This document shows positions 43,579-52,982 of a DNA stretch of 64,000 nucleotides, piece by piece. Made by a program: the position numbers and the translations under genes. The stretch is from Sphingomonas sp. (GTDB lineage: Bacteria > Pseudomonadota > Alphaproteobacteria > Sphingomonadales > Sphingomonadaceae): assembly GCF_017744835.1 (NCBI RefSeq), contig NZ_JAGIAM010000004.1, forward strand, positions 248,001 to 312,000, read 5' to 3'. Within the stretch, counting starts at the first letter, position 1. Every line of letters starts with the position of its first letter. The notes beneath the pieces are model-generated. The model made no database searches and was not told the origin of the DNA. It saw only the letters and a program-made list of their open reading frames with translations.

Positions 43579-44732
43579 AGCTCGCGCTCCGTGCGAACCC
43601 ACTCCCGCTCGCGCCCGACGAGGAAACGCGCCGCGATGGGCAGCTTCCAAAGGGCATATCGAAGAACGTGCGCCAGCGAACCCGCCGGCAGCAGCGCGCG
43701 GCCATGCGCGCGCCATGCCCGTACCAGCCCGAAAGCGAGGAGAAGTTGGGCCGCAATAAGGGAGACGACTGCAGGGTGCGGGCCGAGCAGCACCGATGCC
43801 ATGGCCGTCACCCCGAGGCCCATCGCCACCAGCACCGCGGTCGGCGGGATCAACAGGTCGAGCGCTACGAAGACCAATCGCCAGTCATGCTTGAAAACGG
43901 CTGGTGCAAGGCGCCAGGCCAGGCCGAACATGGACTGGAGCATGCCATGTTCCCACCGGCGGCGCTGGTTGGCGGTCGCGCGTTCGGAACTGGCGGCGCT
44001 GCTGAAGCGTGCACGGTCGTCGAAAAGCACCCGTTCCCCACTGGCGAGCAGGCGGATTCCGAGTTCCAGATCCTCGACCAGACACGCGGTGTCCCATTGA
44101 ACCGAGTTGAAGATGCGGCTCGGGAAGGCCATGCCGGAGCCCTGCAACAACGCGGCCCCAGCCAGGCGTTGCAACGCGCGCTGCCGAACGAGGTTCTTCA
44201 CCAGAAAAGCGAGGCAGGAGACGCGCACATTGGGACGGGCGTCGATCGCAGGTTCGAGAAGATACGCGCCCTGCACGACTGCATCATGTCTGAATGCCAC
44301 GGCAGCCAGGCGCCGAAGCGCCCCAGGGGCCGGGCGGCAATCGGCATCGACGATGATGACGATCCCGCTTGGCGCGGCAGCAATGAACCTCCGGCCGAAT
44401 TCGAGCGCATGTCCCTTCCCGCGATTTTCCGGATCCGTTCGGACCAGAACGGTGGCGCCGGCCTCATTCGCGATGGCAGCCGTGTCGTCCGTGCAATTGT
44501 CCGCCACCACGACCAGCGCATCGCCTTCACACAAATCCGCTGCGACCGCGTCGGCCACCTCCCTGATCCCCAGGGCCTCGTCATGTGCGGGCATCACCAC
44601 GGTGAACGGGGGGAGGGCAAGCGGCTCGCCCGTGTCGCGGAGCGCGCGGGTGCCAATCAAGCATTCGATTGCGAGCACCGTTATGGGCAGCGCGACGACG
44701 CCGCACAGGAGCCATGGCGCGAGCCAATCCAT
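43575..44732 (-). CDS. Membrane GT2-family glycosyltransferase
   Basis: 385 residues from the ATG at 44732. An N-terminal membrane segment (WLAPWLLCGVVALPITVLAI) is followed by a GT2 domain: FTVVMPAHDEALGIREVADA, VVVADNCTDDTAAIA, GKGHALEFG, IIVDADCRPAPGAL, the acceptor motif VEDLELGIRLLASGE, and a QRRRWEHGM motif (Q-x-x-R-W) as in processive synthases. Two or three C-terminal membrane helices follow. This layout resembles cellulose/hyaluronan-synthase-like GT2 enzymes. Its role in the cluster (lipid or peptide glycosylation) is inferred. Confidence 0.87.
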   Translation of the reverse strand: MDWLAPWLLCGVVALPITVLAIECLIGTRALRDTGEPLALPPFTVVMPAHDEALGIREVADAVAADLCEGDALVVVADNCTDDTAAIANEAGATVLVRTDPENRGKGHALEFGRRFIAAAPSGIVIIVDADCRPAPGALRRLAAVAFRHDAVVQGAYLLEPAIDARPNVRVSCLAFLVKNLVRQRALQRLAGAALLQGSGMAFPSRIFNSVQWDTACLVEDLELGIRLLASGERVLFDDRARFSSAASSERATANQRRRWEHGMLQSMFGLAWRLAPAVFKHDWRLVFVALDLLIPPTAVLVAMGLGVTAMASVLLGPHPAVVSLIAAQLLLAFGLVRAWRAHGRALLPAGSLAHVLRYALWKLPIAARFLVGREREWVRTEREL

Positions 44733-44761
44733 GTCAGCCTCTGTCCACCGCAGGCCGCATC

Positions 44762-45583
44762 CTACCCATTGAGCCACCTCTGCAGGACCGGGGGCACCCA
44801 GTCCGCTTTCAGATGGTGCAGCATGACGCGCCAGTCCCGCTTGTCGGCCGAGCCGGGGCGCGGGCGGAAGTCGGTGGTGCGGCCGATCGGCGCCCCGCTG
44901 ACCACCGGTGCCGTGTAGTAATAGGTGGCGATCGACCGGCGAGACCGGCCCTCAGGGCAGGCGAGCGGCTCCGGGTGGCCGTGAAAGGTGTCGCGCTCGG
45001 TGCTGAAGATCACCGCTCGGGCCATCGAGGGCGAGATCGACTTGCGCCGGCACTGCATCTTGCGGTCCCATAGTTCGAGCGCACCGCCGAAACCCTCCTC
45101 CCAATCGTCGTTGAGGTAGATGAGCAGGTTCAATCGCCGATCGAGGCGCATCGCTTCGTGACAAGGAAAATCGGCATGGATACTCAAGTGCCCGCCCTTC
45201 TTGGTCTCGTGGAGGCCGGCGCCGGCGAAATAGGGGTCCGCGATCAGCCCCTCGATTCCCGTCATCTCCGATAGGAAGGCGAGGAATGCCGTCGCGTTCA
45301 GCTCCGCGAACAGCGCGCGAGTGACCGCGCCGGAGCATTCGTCGGGCCGGATCTGAAACTTCAACCGCTCCTGATCCCGCAAGAAACACGGGCGCTGCGC
45401 ATTGTCAGGAAATTCGTCTACCACCCGCCGCAGCAGCTCCGGATCGAACAGCTCGTCGATGATGATGTGCGGGAATGGATCGTTCAGTCGGTAAGCCTCG
45501 GCCAGCTTCCGCCCAGCTTCGCGACATTGCTCGACGCTGAGACATCGATACCCGCCCAAGTCGATGAATTCGAGCAATGCCAT
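44762..45583 (-). CDS. 2-oxoglutarate/Fe(II)-dependent oxygenase, prolyl-4-hydroxylase-like
   Basis: 273 residues from the ATG at 45583; a start codon directly upstream is also possible. The Fe site is His136-x-Asp138 in LSIHADFPCHE with the distal His in FHGHPEPL. Arg216 (RRSIATYYYT) is positioned to bind 2-oxoglutarate. It is the first gene of the NRPS/PKS operon and probably hydroxylates the amino-acid substrate or the product. A role in modifying glycans of the adjacent exopolysaccharide locus is also possible. Confidence 0.85.
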   Translation of the reverse strand: MALLEFIDLGGYRCLSVEQCREAGRKLAEAYRLNDPFPHIIIDELFDPELLRRVVDEFPDNAQRPCFLRDQERLKFQIRPDECSGAVTRALFAELNATAFLAFLSEMTGIEGLIADPYFAGAGLHETKKGGHLSIHADFPCHEAMRLDRRLNLLIYLNDDWEEGFGGALELWDRKMQCRRKSISPSMARAVIFSTERDTFHGHPEPLACPEGRSRRSIATYYYTAPVVSGAPIGRTTDFRPRPGSADKRDWRVMLHHLKADWVPPVLQRWLNG

Positions 45584-45741
45584 CACGGATTCTCCATGCA
45601 GGCGCCGGGGCCGCTTCGAGCTAAGTAAAGCCCGCCGCCAGGGCGCTCACAAGCGGGGGAAACTCCCTTGGGTATTCTCATGATCGACACAGCCTGACTT
45701 GGCTCAATAAGATTGTCCTCTGCTTCAGCGAGGCTGTTCGG
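45584..45741. promoter_or_regulatory. Divergent promoter region between NRPS/PKS operon and exopolysaccharide genes
   Basis: 158 bases separating divergent starts. AT-richer stretches such as gctaagtaaag and caataagattg are present. I cannot assign -35/-10 boxes with confidence. It should drive both the oxygenase-led biosynthetic operon and the GT4/flippase pair. Confidence 0.45.
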
Positions 45742-46953
45742 GTGCATATCGGACTTTGTTCACCGCATTGGCCACCGTCAGCCGCTGCAAACGGGATCGT
45801 CAGCTATGTCTCGGCCATCCGCGACTTCCTGATGTCCCAAGGGCATAGTGTCTCGGTCATCGCCGAGGGCCAGCTGTTCGACCCCGACGGGCGCAGCCTT
45901 CCGCTCGCAGAGCGCCAGGGTCATCTGGATGCCTGGGTTGGCCGGCTGGTGCGCCGCACCGACCGCTGGCGTGGGAACCTGCCCGGCCTGGGACGCTCGG
46001 TCGCGGCCCAAGTGCGGACGGCGCACCGGATCTCGCCGATCGACATACTGGAAATGGAGGAGAGCTTCGGCTGGTGCGGGATCGTCCAGCGGCGCACGCG
46101 CGTGCCCGTCGTCACGCGCCTGCACGGCCCCTATTTCCTCAAGCCGGAGCTTTGCCGCCCTCCCAATGAGGAGCGGCGCGACGGGCAGCGATGCGAAGCG
46201 GAAGGCGCGGCACTTCGCGGCGCGCGCTCACTGAGCGCGCCTACCCGGGCGATCCTCGACGCAACCTGCCGGCACTATCGCCTCGCTCCGTGTGGCCCGA
46301 CCGCAGTCATACCCAACCCGATACCAATTCCTTGCGAGGTGCACCGCTGGAACATTGATGGATGCGATCCCAACCGCATCCTCATGGTCGGCAGGTTCGA
46401 CTATCCGAAGGGGGCAGATACGATGCTGGCGGCCTTCGTGCGCTTGCTCGCCGCGCGGCCCGATGCGTGCCTGACGCTGGTCGGCCCCGACATCGGCGTC
46501 AGGAACGCATCCAACCGGCTTCTGAATTTCGAGGAATATGCACTGGCCAATCTGCCGCCGTCAGCCCGGGCGCGCGTGACCTTCACGGGCCCGCTCGCAC
46601 CCGAGCATATCATGCAATTACGTCGGGAGGCATATGTGACCGTCCTTGCCTCCCGGCTCGAGAATTTCCCCTACGCATTGCTCGAAGGACTGGCGCAGGG
46701 CTGTCCGATGATCTCGACCGCATGGCCCGGCAGCGACGAGATACTGGTCGATGGTTTCTCCGGGCTTCTCACGCCGGTGGGCGATCCGGACGCGCTCGCC
46801 GCAAGGCTGCAATGGCTGATGAACGATCCCGGCCGCGCGAGCCGTATCGCAGCCAACGGGTTGCGATCGTGCCGGGAGCGGTTTTCCATCGAGGCCGTCG
46901 GTCCCGCAATGCTGCGACACTATGAGGCGAGCCTGCGGGCGTCGAAGCAATGA
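45742..46953 (+). CDS. GT4-family glycosyltransferase
   Basis: 403 residues from a GTG at 45742 that gives the typical GT4 N-terminus MHIGLCSPHWPPSAAANGIV. The C-terminal Rossmann domain has ILMVGRFDYPKGADTMLAAF and the E(x7)E-type motif ENFPYALLEGLAQGCPMIST. It probably adds a sugar during exopolysaccharide repeat-unit assembly at the cytoplasmic membrane. It overlaps the flippase gene by four bases (ATGA). Confidence 0.92.
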   Translation: MHIGLCSPHWPPSAAANGIVSYVSAIRDFLMSQGHSVSVIAEGQLFDPDGRSLPLAERQGHLDAWVGRLVRRTDRWRGNLPGLGRSVAAQVRTAHRISPIDILEMEESFGWCGIVQRRTRVPVVTRLHGPYFLKPELCRPPNEERRDGQRCEAEGAALRGARSLSAPTRAILDATCRHYRLAPCGPTAVIPNPIPIPCEVHRWNIDGCDPNRILMVGRFDYPKGADTMLAAFVRLLAARPDACLTLVGPDIGVRNASNRLLNFEEYALANLPPSARARVTFTGPLAPEHIMQLRREAYVTVLASRLENFPYALLEGLAQGCPMISTAWPGSDEILVDGFSGLLTPVGDPDALAARLQWLMNDPGRASRIAANGLRSCRERFSIEAVGPAMLRHYEASLRASKQ

Positions 46954-48317
46954 CCCTCGAATGGGGCGCCGGCCGATTGCGCAATGCGCGCGCGGGAGAG
47001 CTGCTGCGGCGCGCCTTGAGCTTCGCGCGGCGCGACACCAATGTGGTCGTCGCCTCCGTCGTCGCCATCAACCTGCTGCGCGCCGTCAGTAGCGTCATCC
47101 TGACGCGGCTATTGGTTCCGGAGGTTTTTGGAATCGCGGGGATCATCGCCTCGGTTTCATTCACCTTCGCCCTCATGTCCGACTTGGGCTTCCAGGCATT
47201 CGTGGTGCGCCATCGTGACGGCGACTCGCGCCGCTTCCTGGATACGATCTGGACCATCGCGCTCGCGCGATCGCTCCTACTCACTTGCGTGCTCGCGACA
47301 TGCGCCTCTCCCATCGCGTCGCTTATCGGCAAACCCGAGCTTGCCCCGCTGATCGCCGTCTCGTCGCTGACTTTCCTGCTTGAAGGGACGGCGTCGCTCA
47401 CGCTGCTCACGGCATTGCGGCGTGGCATGATCCTTCGCCTGTCCGCCCTTGAGGTCGCCGTGATGGTGGCGCAGATCACCGCCGCAACCATATTCGCCTA
47501 TTTCTGGCGGAGTTATTGGGCGGTGCTGACAGCGCTGCTCGCAAGTACGGCGCTCAAGTCGCTTCTGAGCTATCTGGCTTTTCCCGACTCCGCCAGACGG
47601 ATCGCATTCGATCGCGGATATGCGCGCGAGCTGTGGAAGTTTGCGCGATTCGTCACGGGATCGAGCATGATCACCATGGTCCTGATGCAAGGCGACAAGC
47701 TTATCCTGGCCGGCCTGATGCCGCTCGATCGGTTCGGCCTTTACGTACTCGCCGGCAATCTCGCGACGGCGCCACTGGCGTTCACCTCCGCTTACGCCAG
47801 CCGGGTGCTATACCCACGCTATGCCCAGCTCTGGCGCGACGGCGGGGGCGATCTGCGACGCAAATTCTACGCGATGCGCAAACATCCCTCTTTGCTCTAC
47901 ACTTTCGCAGCCGGGGGGCTGATCGGCTCGGCGCCGTTGATTGTCTCGACACTGTACGACCACCGCTACGCCGATGCCGCGGTATATCTACAGCTGCTCG
48001 CCATATCTGCCTTCTTCAGCCTGGCTTCCAACGCGGCAAACGAGGCGCTGACCGCCACCGGTCGCATTCGGGCGACCTTTCAAGCGAGCGTCGTCAAGCT
48101 GATCTGGCTATCCGTGGCAATACCCACGGGCTGGTATCTTTCGGGAAGCTTCGGGATCGTCGCAGCCATGGGCTCGATGGAGCCTGCGGTCGTGCTGTTC
48201 AAATGGCGACAAATGCACCGCGCATCGCTGTTGGACCTGCGACAGGAAGCGTTCTTTATCGCGGCCGGCGCCGCGGGAGCGGCGGTAGGCGCGATCGCGG
48301 CGCTGCTGCTCGGTTGA
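46950..48317 (+). CDS. Wzx-like polysaccharide flippase
   Basis: 455 residues with about 12-14 predicted membrane helices (for example VVVASVVAINLLRAVSSVIL, ATIFAYFWRSYWAVLTALLA). It begins with the typical family phrase DTNVVVASVV...LTRLLVPEVFGI and has a mid-protein FVTGSSMITMVLMQGDKLIL, characteristic of the polysaccharide transporter (PST/Wzx) family. It translocates lipid-linked repeat units. It is translationally coupled to the GT4 gene. The next gene (Wzy-like) is convergent. Confidence 0.9.
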   Translation: MTLEWGAGRLRNARAGELLRRALSFARRDTNVVVASVVAINLLRAVSSVILTRLLVPEVFGIAGIIASVSFTFALMSDLGFQAFVVRHRDGDSRRFLDTIWTIALARSLLLTCVLATCASPIASLIGKPELAPLIAVSSLTFLLEGTASLTLLTALRRGMILRLSALEVAVMVAQITAATIFAYFWRSYWAVLTALLASTALKSLLSYLAFPDSARRIAFDRGYARELWKFARFVTGSSMITMVLMQGDKLILAGLMPLDRFGLYVLAGNLATAPLAFTSAYASRVLYPRYAQLWRDGGGDLRRKFYAMRKHPSLLYTFAAGGLIGSAPLIVSTLYDHRYADAAVYLQLLAISAFFSLASNAANEALTATGRIRATFQASVVKLIWLSVAIPTGWYLSGSFGIVAAMGSMEPAVVLFKWRQMHRASLLDLRQEAFFIAAGAAGAAVGAIAALLLG

Positions 48318-48368
48318 ACGGGTCGCTAGCCAGATCTCAAACGTGCGTCCGGCGCCCCAACTGCGCTT

Positions 48369-49922
48369 TCAAGCGAATGCGGCTGCTTTCGGTGCCCGGC
48401 GCTCAGGCAACGCCTGGTGCGATCGGATATTGATCAGCGCCGCCGCATAGCCGAATAGCACGAAGACGAAGAAGGACGGCCGCCCGCCGAAAGATGTGAA
48501 GAACAGCATCTCCATCGGCATGATGAGCCCGGCAAAGACGAAACTTGCGACGATCGCGCCGCCCGGAACCTCAGGATCGGGCCGGCGATATTTCGCCATG
48601 TGGTACAGGAAGTACAAGAAGGCGCCGATGAATATCAGCGCGCCGACGACTCCTGCGATGAGCAGGATCCAGACATAGGTGTTGACGAAATCAACGATGC
48701 CCTCCCCTTGCCGCAGATCGTGCAATCGCGACGTCACTTCATCCATGGGGAAGCCCCAGATGGGGCTGTCGGCGAACTCCTCGAGCCCGCGCTTCAGGAG
48801 CAACCGTCGATACTCGGACGTCTCGCTTGATCCTCCCGACAAACCCATGGTCTCGGAGAGGGACGGAGAGGCTTCGGCAGCGAGCCTCAGGCCTCCCGCG
48901 AGAAGGGCCACGATCAGCCCGCTTCGGATCAGACGCCCGTAACGCGCGCGGAAAGCCTGCGCTGCGCATATCGCAATGAGCAATCCGATCCAGGCGCCTC
49001 TCGACTGGGGCGCGGCGAGCCCAGCCAAGCCGAGGGCCAGGCTCGCCGAATACCAGCCCTTCGAGCGGAACTGCTCGCGGGACAACCACAGGGCGAGGCA
49101 GCAGGTCGCCAGGACCATGGCGGCGGAAGTCGATTCCACAAAAGGCCCCCCGGCCCTCAACATGCCGCCGCGCGCCTTCACCAGCAGCAGCGTGGGCAGC
49201 GAATAATGATAATAGAGCTCATTGTAGATCGGCCAGGCCCTGAACACCTCGTACAGGAGGATCGCAGCCAGCGTTACGGCGCCGCAACCGAGCCAGAGCA
49301 TCGATGCACGCATCTCATCGATCGTGCGGACGCCGCGGCTCACGACATAATAGGGCAGACCTAGATCGAGGACGACGTTCACGCTCACTCGGAAAAAATG
49401 CGTGACGGAGGTATCGCGTGCGAGCGCGGCGCCAAACATCAACATCACGGCAACTGCTGGCACGTCCAGCTGCAGGCGCGGCCTTGCTTTGGCCGCGCTC
49501 GCGAAAACGACGAAGGCAGCACCGATGACGAGGGCGTCATGCACACCGAAATCGAACAGCTTGATACCTCCCAGGGCAAAGGAGATGTCGAGGCCGGGCA
49601 ACAGGAGAAGGCTGTAGAGATAAGCGGGAACAACGTGGCGAAGGTGGCAACGCGACACGAGCGGCACCCAAAGAAGCATCGCGACGAAGAGCATGCCGAC
49701 GTTGAGGAGCGACCATGCAAGGATTGGCATTCCAATCGCCATGAACAGCGCCCGCGGCATCATCTGCTGCGCGATCGGCGGCTTCACGCTATGGAGGAAA
49801 AGGGCGAGCGCGGCGCTGCTGACCATCGCCACGTGGAAGGCTGGCTTGATCGTCGCATAGGCAAGCCCCAGCAGCGCCAAGACCGCCAGAATGGCGACGA
49901 GAGACGGACCGACCGAGCGCAT
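48369..49922 (-). CDS. Wzy-like O-antigen/exopolysaccharide polymerase
   Basis: 517 residues from the ATG at 49922, which overlaps the previous stop (TGATG). The longer frame to 50078 lies in the upstream gene. It has at least ten hydrophobic helices and a large periplasmic loop between late helices. The Wzy_C/O-antigen-ligase region contains LAAPQSRGAWIGLLIAICAA, RGLEEFADSPIWGFP and VDFVNTYVWILLIAGVVGA. It probably polymerises exopolysaccharide repeat units in the periplasm. Confidence 0.87.
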   Translation of the reverse strand: MRSVGPSLVAILAVLALLGLAYATIKPAFHVAMVSSAALALFLHSVKPPIAQQMMPRALFMAIGMPILAWSLLNVGMLFVAMLLWVPLVSRCHLRHVVPAYLYSLLLLPGLDISFALGGIKLFDFGVHDALVIGAAFVVFASAAKARPRLQLDVPAVAVMLMFGAALARDTSVTHFFRVSVNVVLDLGLPYYVVSRGVRTIDEMRASMLWLGCGAVTLAAILLYEVFRAWPIYNELYYHYSLPTLLLVKARGGMLRAGGPFVESTSAAMVLATCCLALWLSREQFRSKGWYSASLALGLAGLAAPQSRGAWIGLLIAICAAQAFRARYGRLIRSGLIVALLAGGLRLAAEASPSLSETMGLSGGSSETSEYRRLLLKRGLEEFADSPIWGFPMDEVTSRLHDLRQGEGIVDFVNTYVWILLIAGVVGALIFIGAFLYFLYHMAKYRRPDPEVPGGAIVASFVFAGLIMPMEMLFFTSFGGRPSFFVFVLFGYAAALINIRSHQALPERRAPKAAAFA

Positions 49923-51496
49923 CAGGGATGCGTGGCCATATATTGCCTGACCGCGCGTAGCTTCGGCGCTTGTTCGAGGGGCTGGCCTGCATATTCCCTC
50001 AGACCCCAGGAACCATACGGGCCGATCGGGGCCGTCGATGCGTACAGCGTCAGCTCGCCGCCGATGCGCGCATCCCAAATCTCCAGGTACCGGCGATAAA
50101 GCGCCTCCATGCGTCGGTCACGCTGTAGGCGCCCGGCCAGGACCAAGTCGGGCGTGACGAGGTGCTGCCCTCCTTCATATGCGATGAAGCGCTTGTGATA
50201 GCGCGCCGCTATCGACCGGTTGCGGTCGGCCAATTCTATGGTTTCGTCGATGGCCCGGAAGCTCTGGACGAAAATGCTGTCGACGTCCGTCGACGAACGA
50301 CGGGTGAGGTCCACCCAAATATAGGGGGCGGTGGCAAGCGCATCGATCCATCGGGCCGTGTCGGAATAGGCGAGCACGGTATCGGCGAGGTCCGGGTTGG
50401 CATTCTGGCTCGCTGCGACACGAACAAGCCTGCCCTCGCGACCGGCAAAAACCTCACTCCAGATCCGCATCGTTTCACGCAGCTTTTGCGCGTAGCGTAG
50501 AGCCCCTGCCTGCGCAGGGTCGCCGTTGCCGAGGCGGAGTGTCAGCCCTTCGCGCCGCGCTTGGCGGGAGGCGTCGAACATGTCGTTCCAGATTTCGTTT
50601 CCGAGCTCGACATAAACGGTGCGGCCAGGGTCGAGACGATCCCGGACCAACTGCGCAAAGGCGCGGACATAGGCTGGCTGCGCCTTGTACGGCATGAGGA
50701 ACCAGGGATCGGCGCCGGCGAGGTTCGCCAGATCCACCATATCCTCGATTGCCGCGCCCGCAGGCCCGACTTGCGAAGACATATCCGGCGTCGTGCGCCG
50801 CCGAAAATCGACGGGGAGATTGTCGTTGACGCGCTGCCAGTCGAGGAAGCGGATAATCCCGAAACCCTCAAGATCGCGGATGAATTGGGGATCGAAGCGT
50901 TCAGTGGGAGCGTGCGACGGCTCCCGGCAATCGATATCACGTAGAGGGTCCTCCGGGTCGGTACGCATCAATTCGATCCACGCGCCGTCGTCCACCGCAC
51001 CTGTCGGCATGAGCTCGATCATCAGCCAGTGGTCCCCCTCGCCCATTCGACGCGCAGCGCCGCCGACGGTCAGCTTGCCACTGCCTCGGTAGCGACAACG
51101 GACCGCCGTGGTGCGATAGGGCGCGGACGGGAATGTCAGGGGACGCGGCGCGGTCTGTCCCGGAAGGAGGAAGCGGACCCACCCATGCTCGTCGAGCTGC
51201 CCGGCCGGCATCGCTGTCCAGGCCTTTCCCCGGGAGGAAAACCATTCGCTCTGGCTTATCAGGTTCGAAAAGACGCGCTGGCGATTGTAATTGGCGAGGC
51301 CAAAGAGATTGATCCCGATCTTCGTGCGCGCCTTGGAGGAGGCGGCCGGTCGCAACGACGTCGAAGGCGGAGGTACCGGCCAGTGATCGTGTGCGTAAGC
51401 AAGCGAGACCGCGAACGCCGCGCCGCAGCATGCGACTAGGCCGCGATGGGAAAAGCTGCGGCGAGCTCGCGCCTTTCCGGGTCCCCAGTCATCCAT
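49922..51496 (-). CDS. Glycoside-hydrolase-like protein of the exopolysaccharide locus
   Basis: 524 residues from the ATG at 51496, preceded by GGAGG at 9 bases. It has a signal or membrane anchor near 15-35 (GLVACCGAAFAVSLAYAHD). The C-terminal two thirds look like a TIM barrel with a retaining-glycosidase pair: acid/base in VYVELGNEIWNDMFD and a possible nucleophile in RFIAYEGGQHLV. The first 200 residues appear beta-rich, possibly carbohydrate binding. Such enzymes in polysaccharide loci trim or release polymer. The exact GH family is not assigned. Confidence 0.72.
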   Translation of the reverse strand: MDDWGPGKARARRSFSHRGLVACCGAAFAVSLAYAHDHWPVPPPSTSLRPAASSKARTKIGINLFGLANYNRQRVFSNLISQSEWFSSRGKAWTAMPAGQLDEHGWVRFLLPGQTAPRPLTFPSAPYRTTAVRCRYRGSGKLTVGGAARRMGEGDHWLMIELMPTGAVDDGAWIELMRTDPEDPLRDIDCREPSHAPTERFDPQFIRDLEGFGIIRFLDWQRVNDNLPVDFRRRTTPDMSSQVGPAGAAIEDMVDLANLAGADPWFLMPYKAQPAYVRAFAQLVRDRLDPGRTVYVELGNEIWNDMFDASRQARREGLTLRLGNGDPAQAGALRYAQKLRETMRIWSEVFAGREGRLVRVAASQNANPDLADTVLAYSDTARWIDALATAPYIWVDLTRRSSTDVDSIFVQSFRAIDETIELADRNRSIAARYHKRFIAYEGGQHLVTPDLVLAGRLQRDRRMEALYRRYLEIWDARIGGELTLYASTAPIGPYGSWGLREYAGQPLEQAPKLRAVRQYMATHP

Positions 51497-51604
51497 CTGG
51501 TCTCGCCTCCGAGGAACGGGCCTCGACAGTTTAGCGCCGCCACGCTCCGACGACATTGGGCGAAATCGGAAGGGGATTTGGCGAATGCCACCCACCGGAT
51601 GCGT

Positions 51605-51829
51605 TCACGCAGCGCCGCCGGCCCATTCGACATCGATACGATCGAGACCTGAGCGCACGCCTTCCACCACGATCCTGCCGCCGCTGGGCAGCGCACAGTC
51701 GCTGGGTACGCGCAAAAACCAGACCGGCACGCCGGCGCTGTCGACGATGACGGGCCCGCGCGCCAAGCAAGCCAGCTCCCCCGTCACTCGGATTCGCTCG
51801 CCGATCGCCGCGGCATGGCCCTTATCCAT
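51605..51829 (-). CDS. Small hypothetical protein, possibly OB-fold-like
   Basis: 74 residues starting MDKGHAAAIGERIRVTGELA, with GGGAG upstream of the ATG. It is short and beta-rich (VIVDSAGVPVWFLRVPSD, SGGRIVVEGVRSGLDRIDV). It fills the 380-base gap between the SGNH-like gene and the glycosidase-like gene on the same strand, 48 bases after the former. A good ribosome site and plausible beta pattern support it. No family is recognised. Confidence 0.5.
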   Translation of the reverse strand: MDKGHAAAIGERIRVTGELACLARGPVIVDSAGVPVWFLRVPSDCALPSGGRIVVEGVRSGLDRIDVEWAGGAA

Positions 51830-51877
51830 GCTGCCCGGCTCCCATGGGCACGGGGCGAACCCGCGTCTTAGGCGCGG

Positions 51878-52975
51878 TCACGGCCGGACCCTGAGGGGAT
51901 TGGCGGAAGATCGAAGGCCGAACAGCAATGGCCAGGTCACTCGCAGCCGCGCCCATTGCAGTGTTCGCTTCAGTGGGCCTCCCCTCCAACGGACGTCGCG
52001 GACGTAGGCCAGATAGAGCGGGACAAACCCAGCAACATACGCCCGGCATTGCGCCTCGCTTCGCTCCACCCCGGACCGGGACAGGCCGTCCAAAAAACCG
52101 CGTGCAAAATGCTGGAGCGCCTGTCCCACACGGGACTCGATCTCTCCCGGGACTGGAATCTGTGGCGGCAGCTCGCGATGCATGACGCCATAGGCGAGAA
52201 GCGCCGCATAATAGGAGCCGGCGGGAGTGAGATGCACCTGGTCGGCGAACAGAGTCTCGACGATACCCGACGCATCGCCGTTGCGGAATGGAGGCAAGCC
52301 CCCGGACACCCCCGCTGCGACGAGCGCGGCCAGCCCCTCGGCAACGGGGATGAGGGTAACGCGCCTCTCCGCCCCCTGCGACGCGAGCGATCGGTTGATC
52401 TGGCTCGCCGTGCATCGCCAAGCTCCGGCCGCCCTCTGTTCGTAGTGAATCCAGCGCGACGGATCGTCGCGCTGGTCGAGGTCCAGCCAGCTCGAGAGCA
52501 GAAAGGCGCGGCCGCCCGGCGATGCCAGATGAAAGCGCGCCTCATAATCGAGCACGCTTCCGATCGTGTCTTCCCAGACGAGGCTGTCGAGCAAGGTGTG
52601 CCGCTCGGCCAGCACCAGCGTGTCGTAAGCAGGAACCGCCGTCTCGAATTCGCGCAGCACGTCTATCCGTTGGCCGTACCGATCAACGCCGCTTCGAAAT
52701 CCGTCACCTGCCTGGCCCTTCGATCGGTCCCGTATGGACGAGCCGAAGAGATGCTGCATGTTCCACTCGGCTCGTGCCTCGCCGCCACCGATCGCCGACA
52801 GATAGTCGGGAAAGGGATGGTCGGTCAGGCTGTGTCCGGAGACAAACACGCGAAGCAGGCCGGCGACTGGCGTGGCCGCTTCGAGCCTTTCGACCGCACC
52901 GTTCGTCCGCTCGGGCATGCTGCTCGTCACCGCCAGCGGCAATGCTATCGCCGCGAGGAAGCGTGCCGGGACCAT
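51878..52975 (-). CDS. SGNH-hydrolase-like protein of the exopolysaccharide locus
   Basis: 365 residues from the ATG at 52975, seven bases after the previous stop. An N-terminal signal or anchor (ARFLAAIALPLAVTSS) is followed by an SGNH-like block I with Ser49 in VFVSGHSLTDHPF and a block V with Asp245-x-x-His248 in DQVHLTPAGSYYA. The canonical GDS is altered to GHS, so catalysis is likely but not certain. Such proteins in polysaccharide loci add or remove acyl groups. The C-terminus is Arg-rich. Confidence 0.7.
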   Translation of the reverse strand: MVPARFLAAIALPLAVTSSMPERTNGAVERLEAATPVAGLLRVFVSGHSLTDHPFPDYLSAIGGGEARAEWNMQHLFGSSIRDRSKGQAGDGFRSGVDRYGQRIDVLREFETAVPAYDTLVLAERHTLLDSLVWEDTIGSVLDYEARFHLASPGGRAFLLSSWLDLDQRDDPSRWIHYEQRAAGAWRCTASQINRSLASQGAERRVTLIPVAEGLAALVAAGVSGGLPPFRNGDASGIVETLFADQVHLTPAGSYYAALLAYGVMHRELPPQIPVPGEIESRVGQALQHFARGFLDGLSRSGVERSEAQCRAYVAGFVPLYLAYVRDVRWRGGPLKRTLQWARLRVTWPLLFGLRSSANPLRVRP

Positions 52976-52982
52976 CGGCAGA

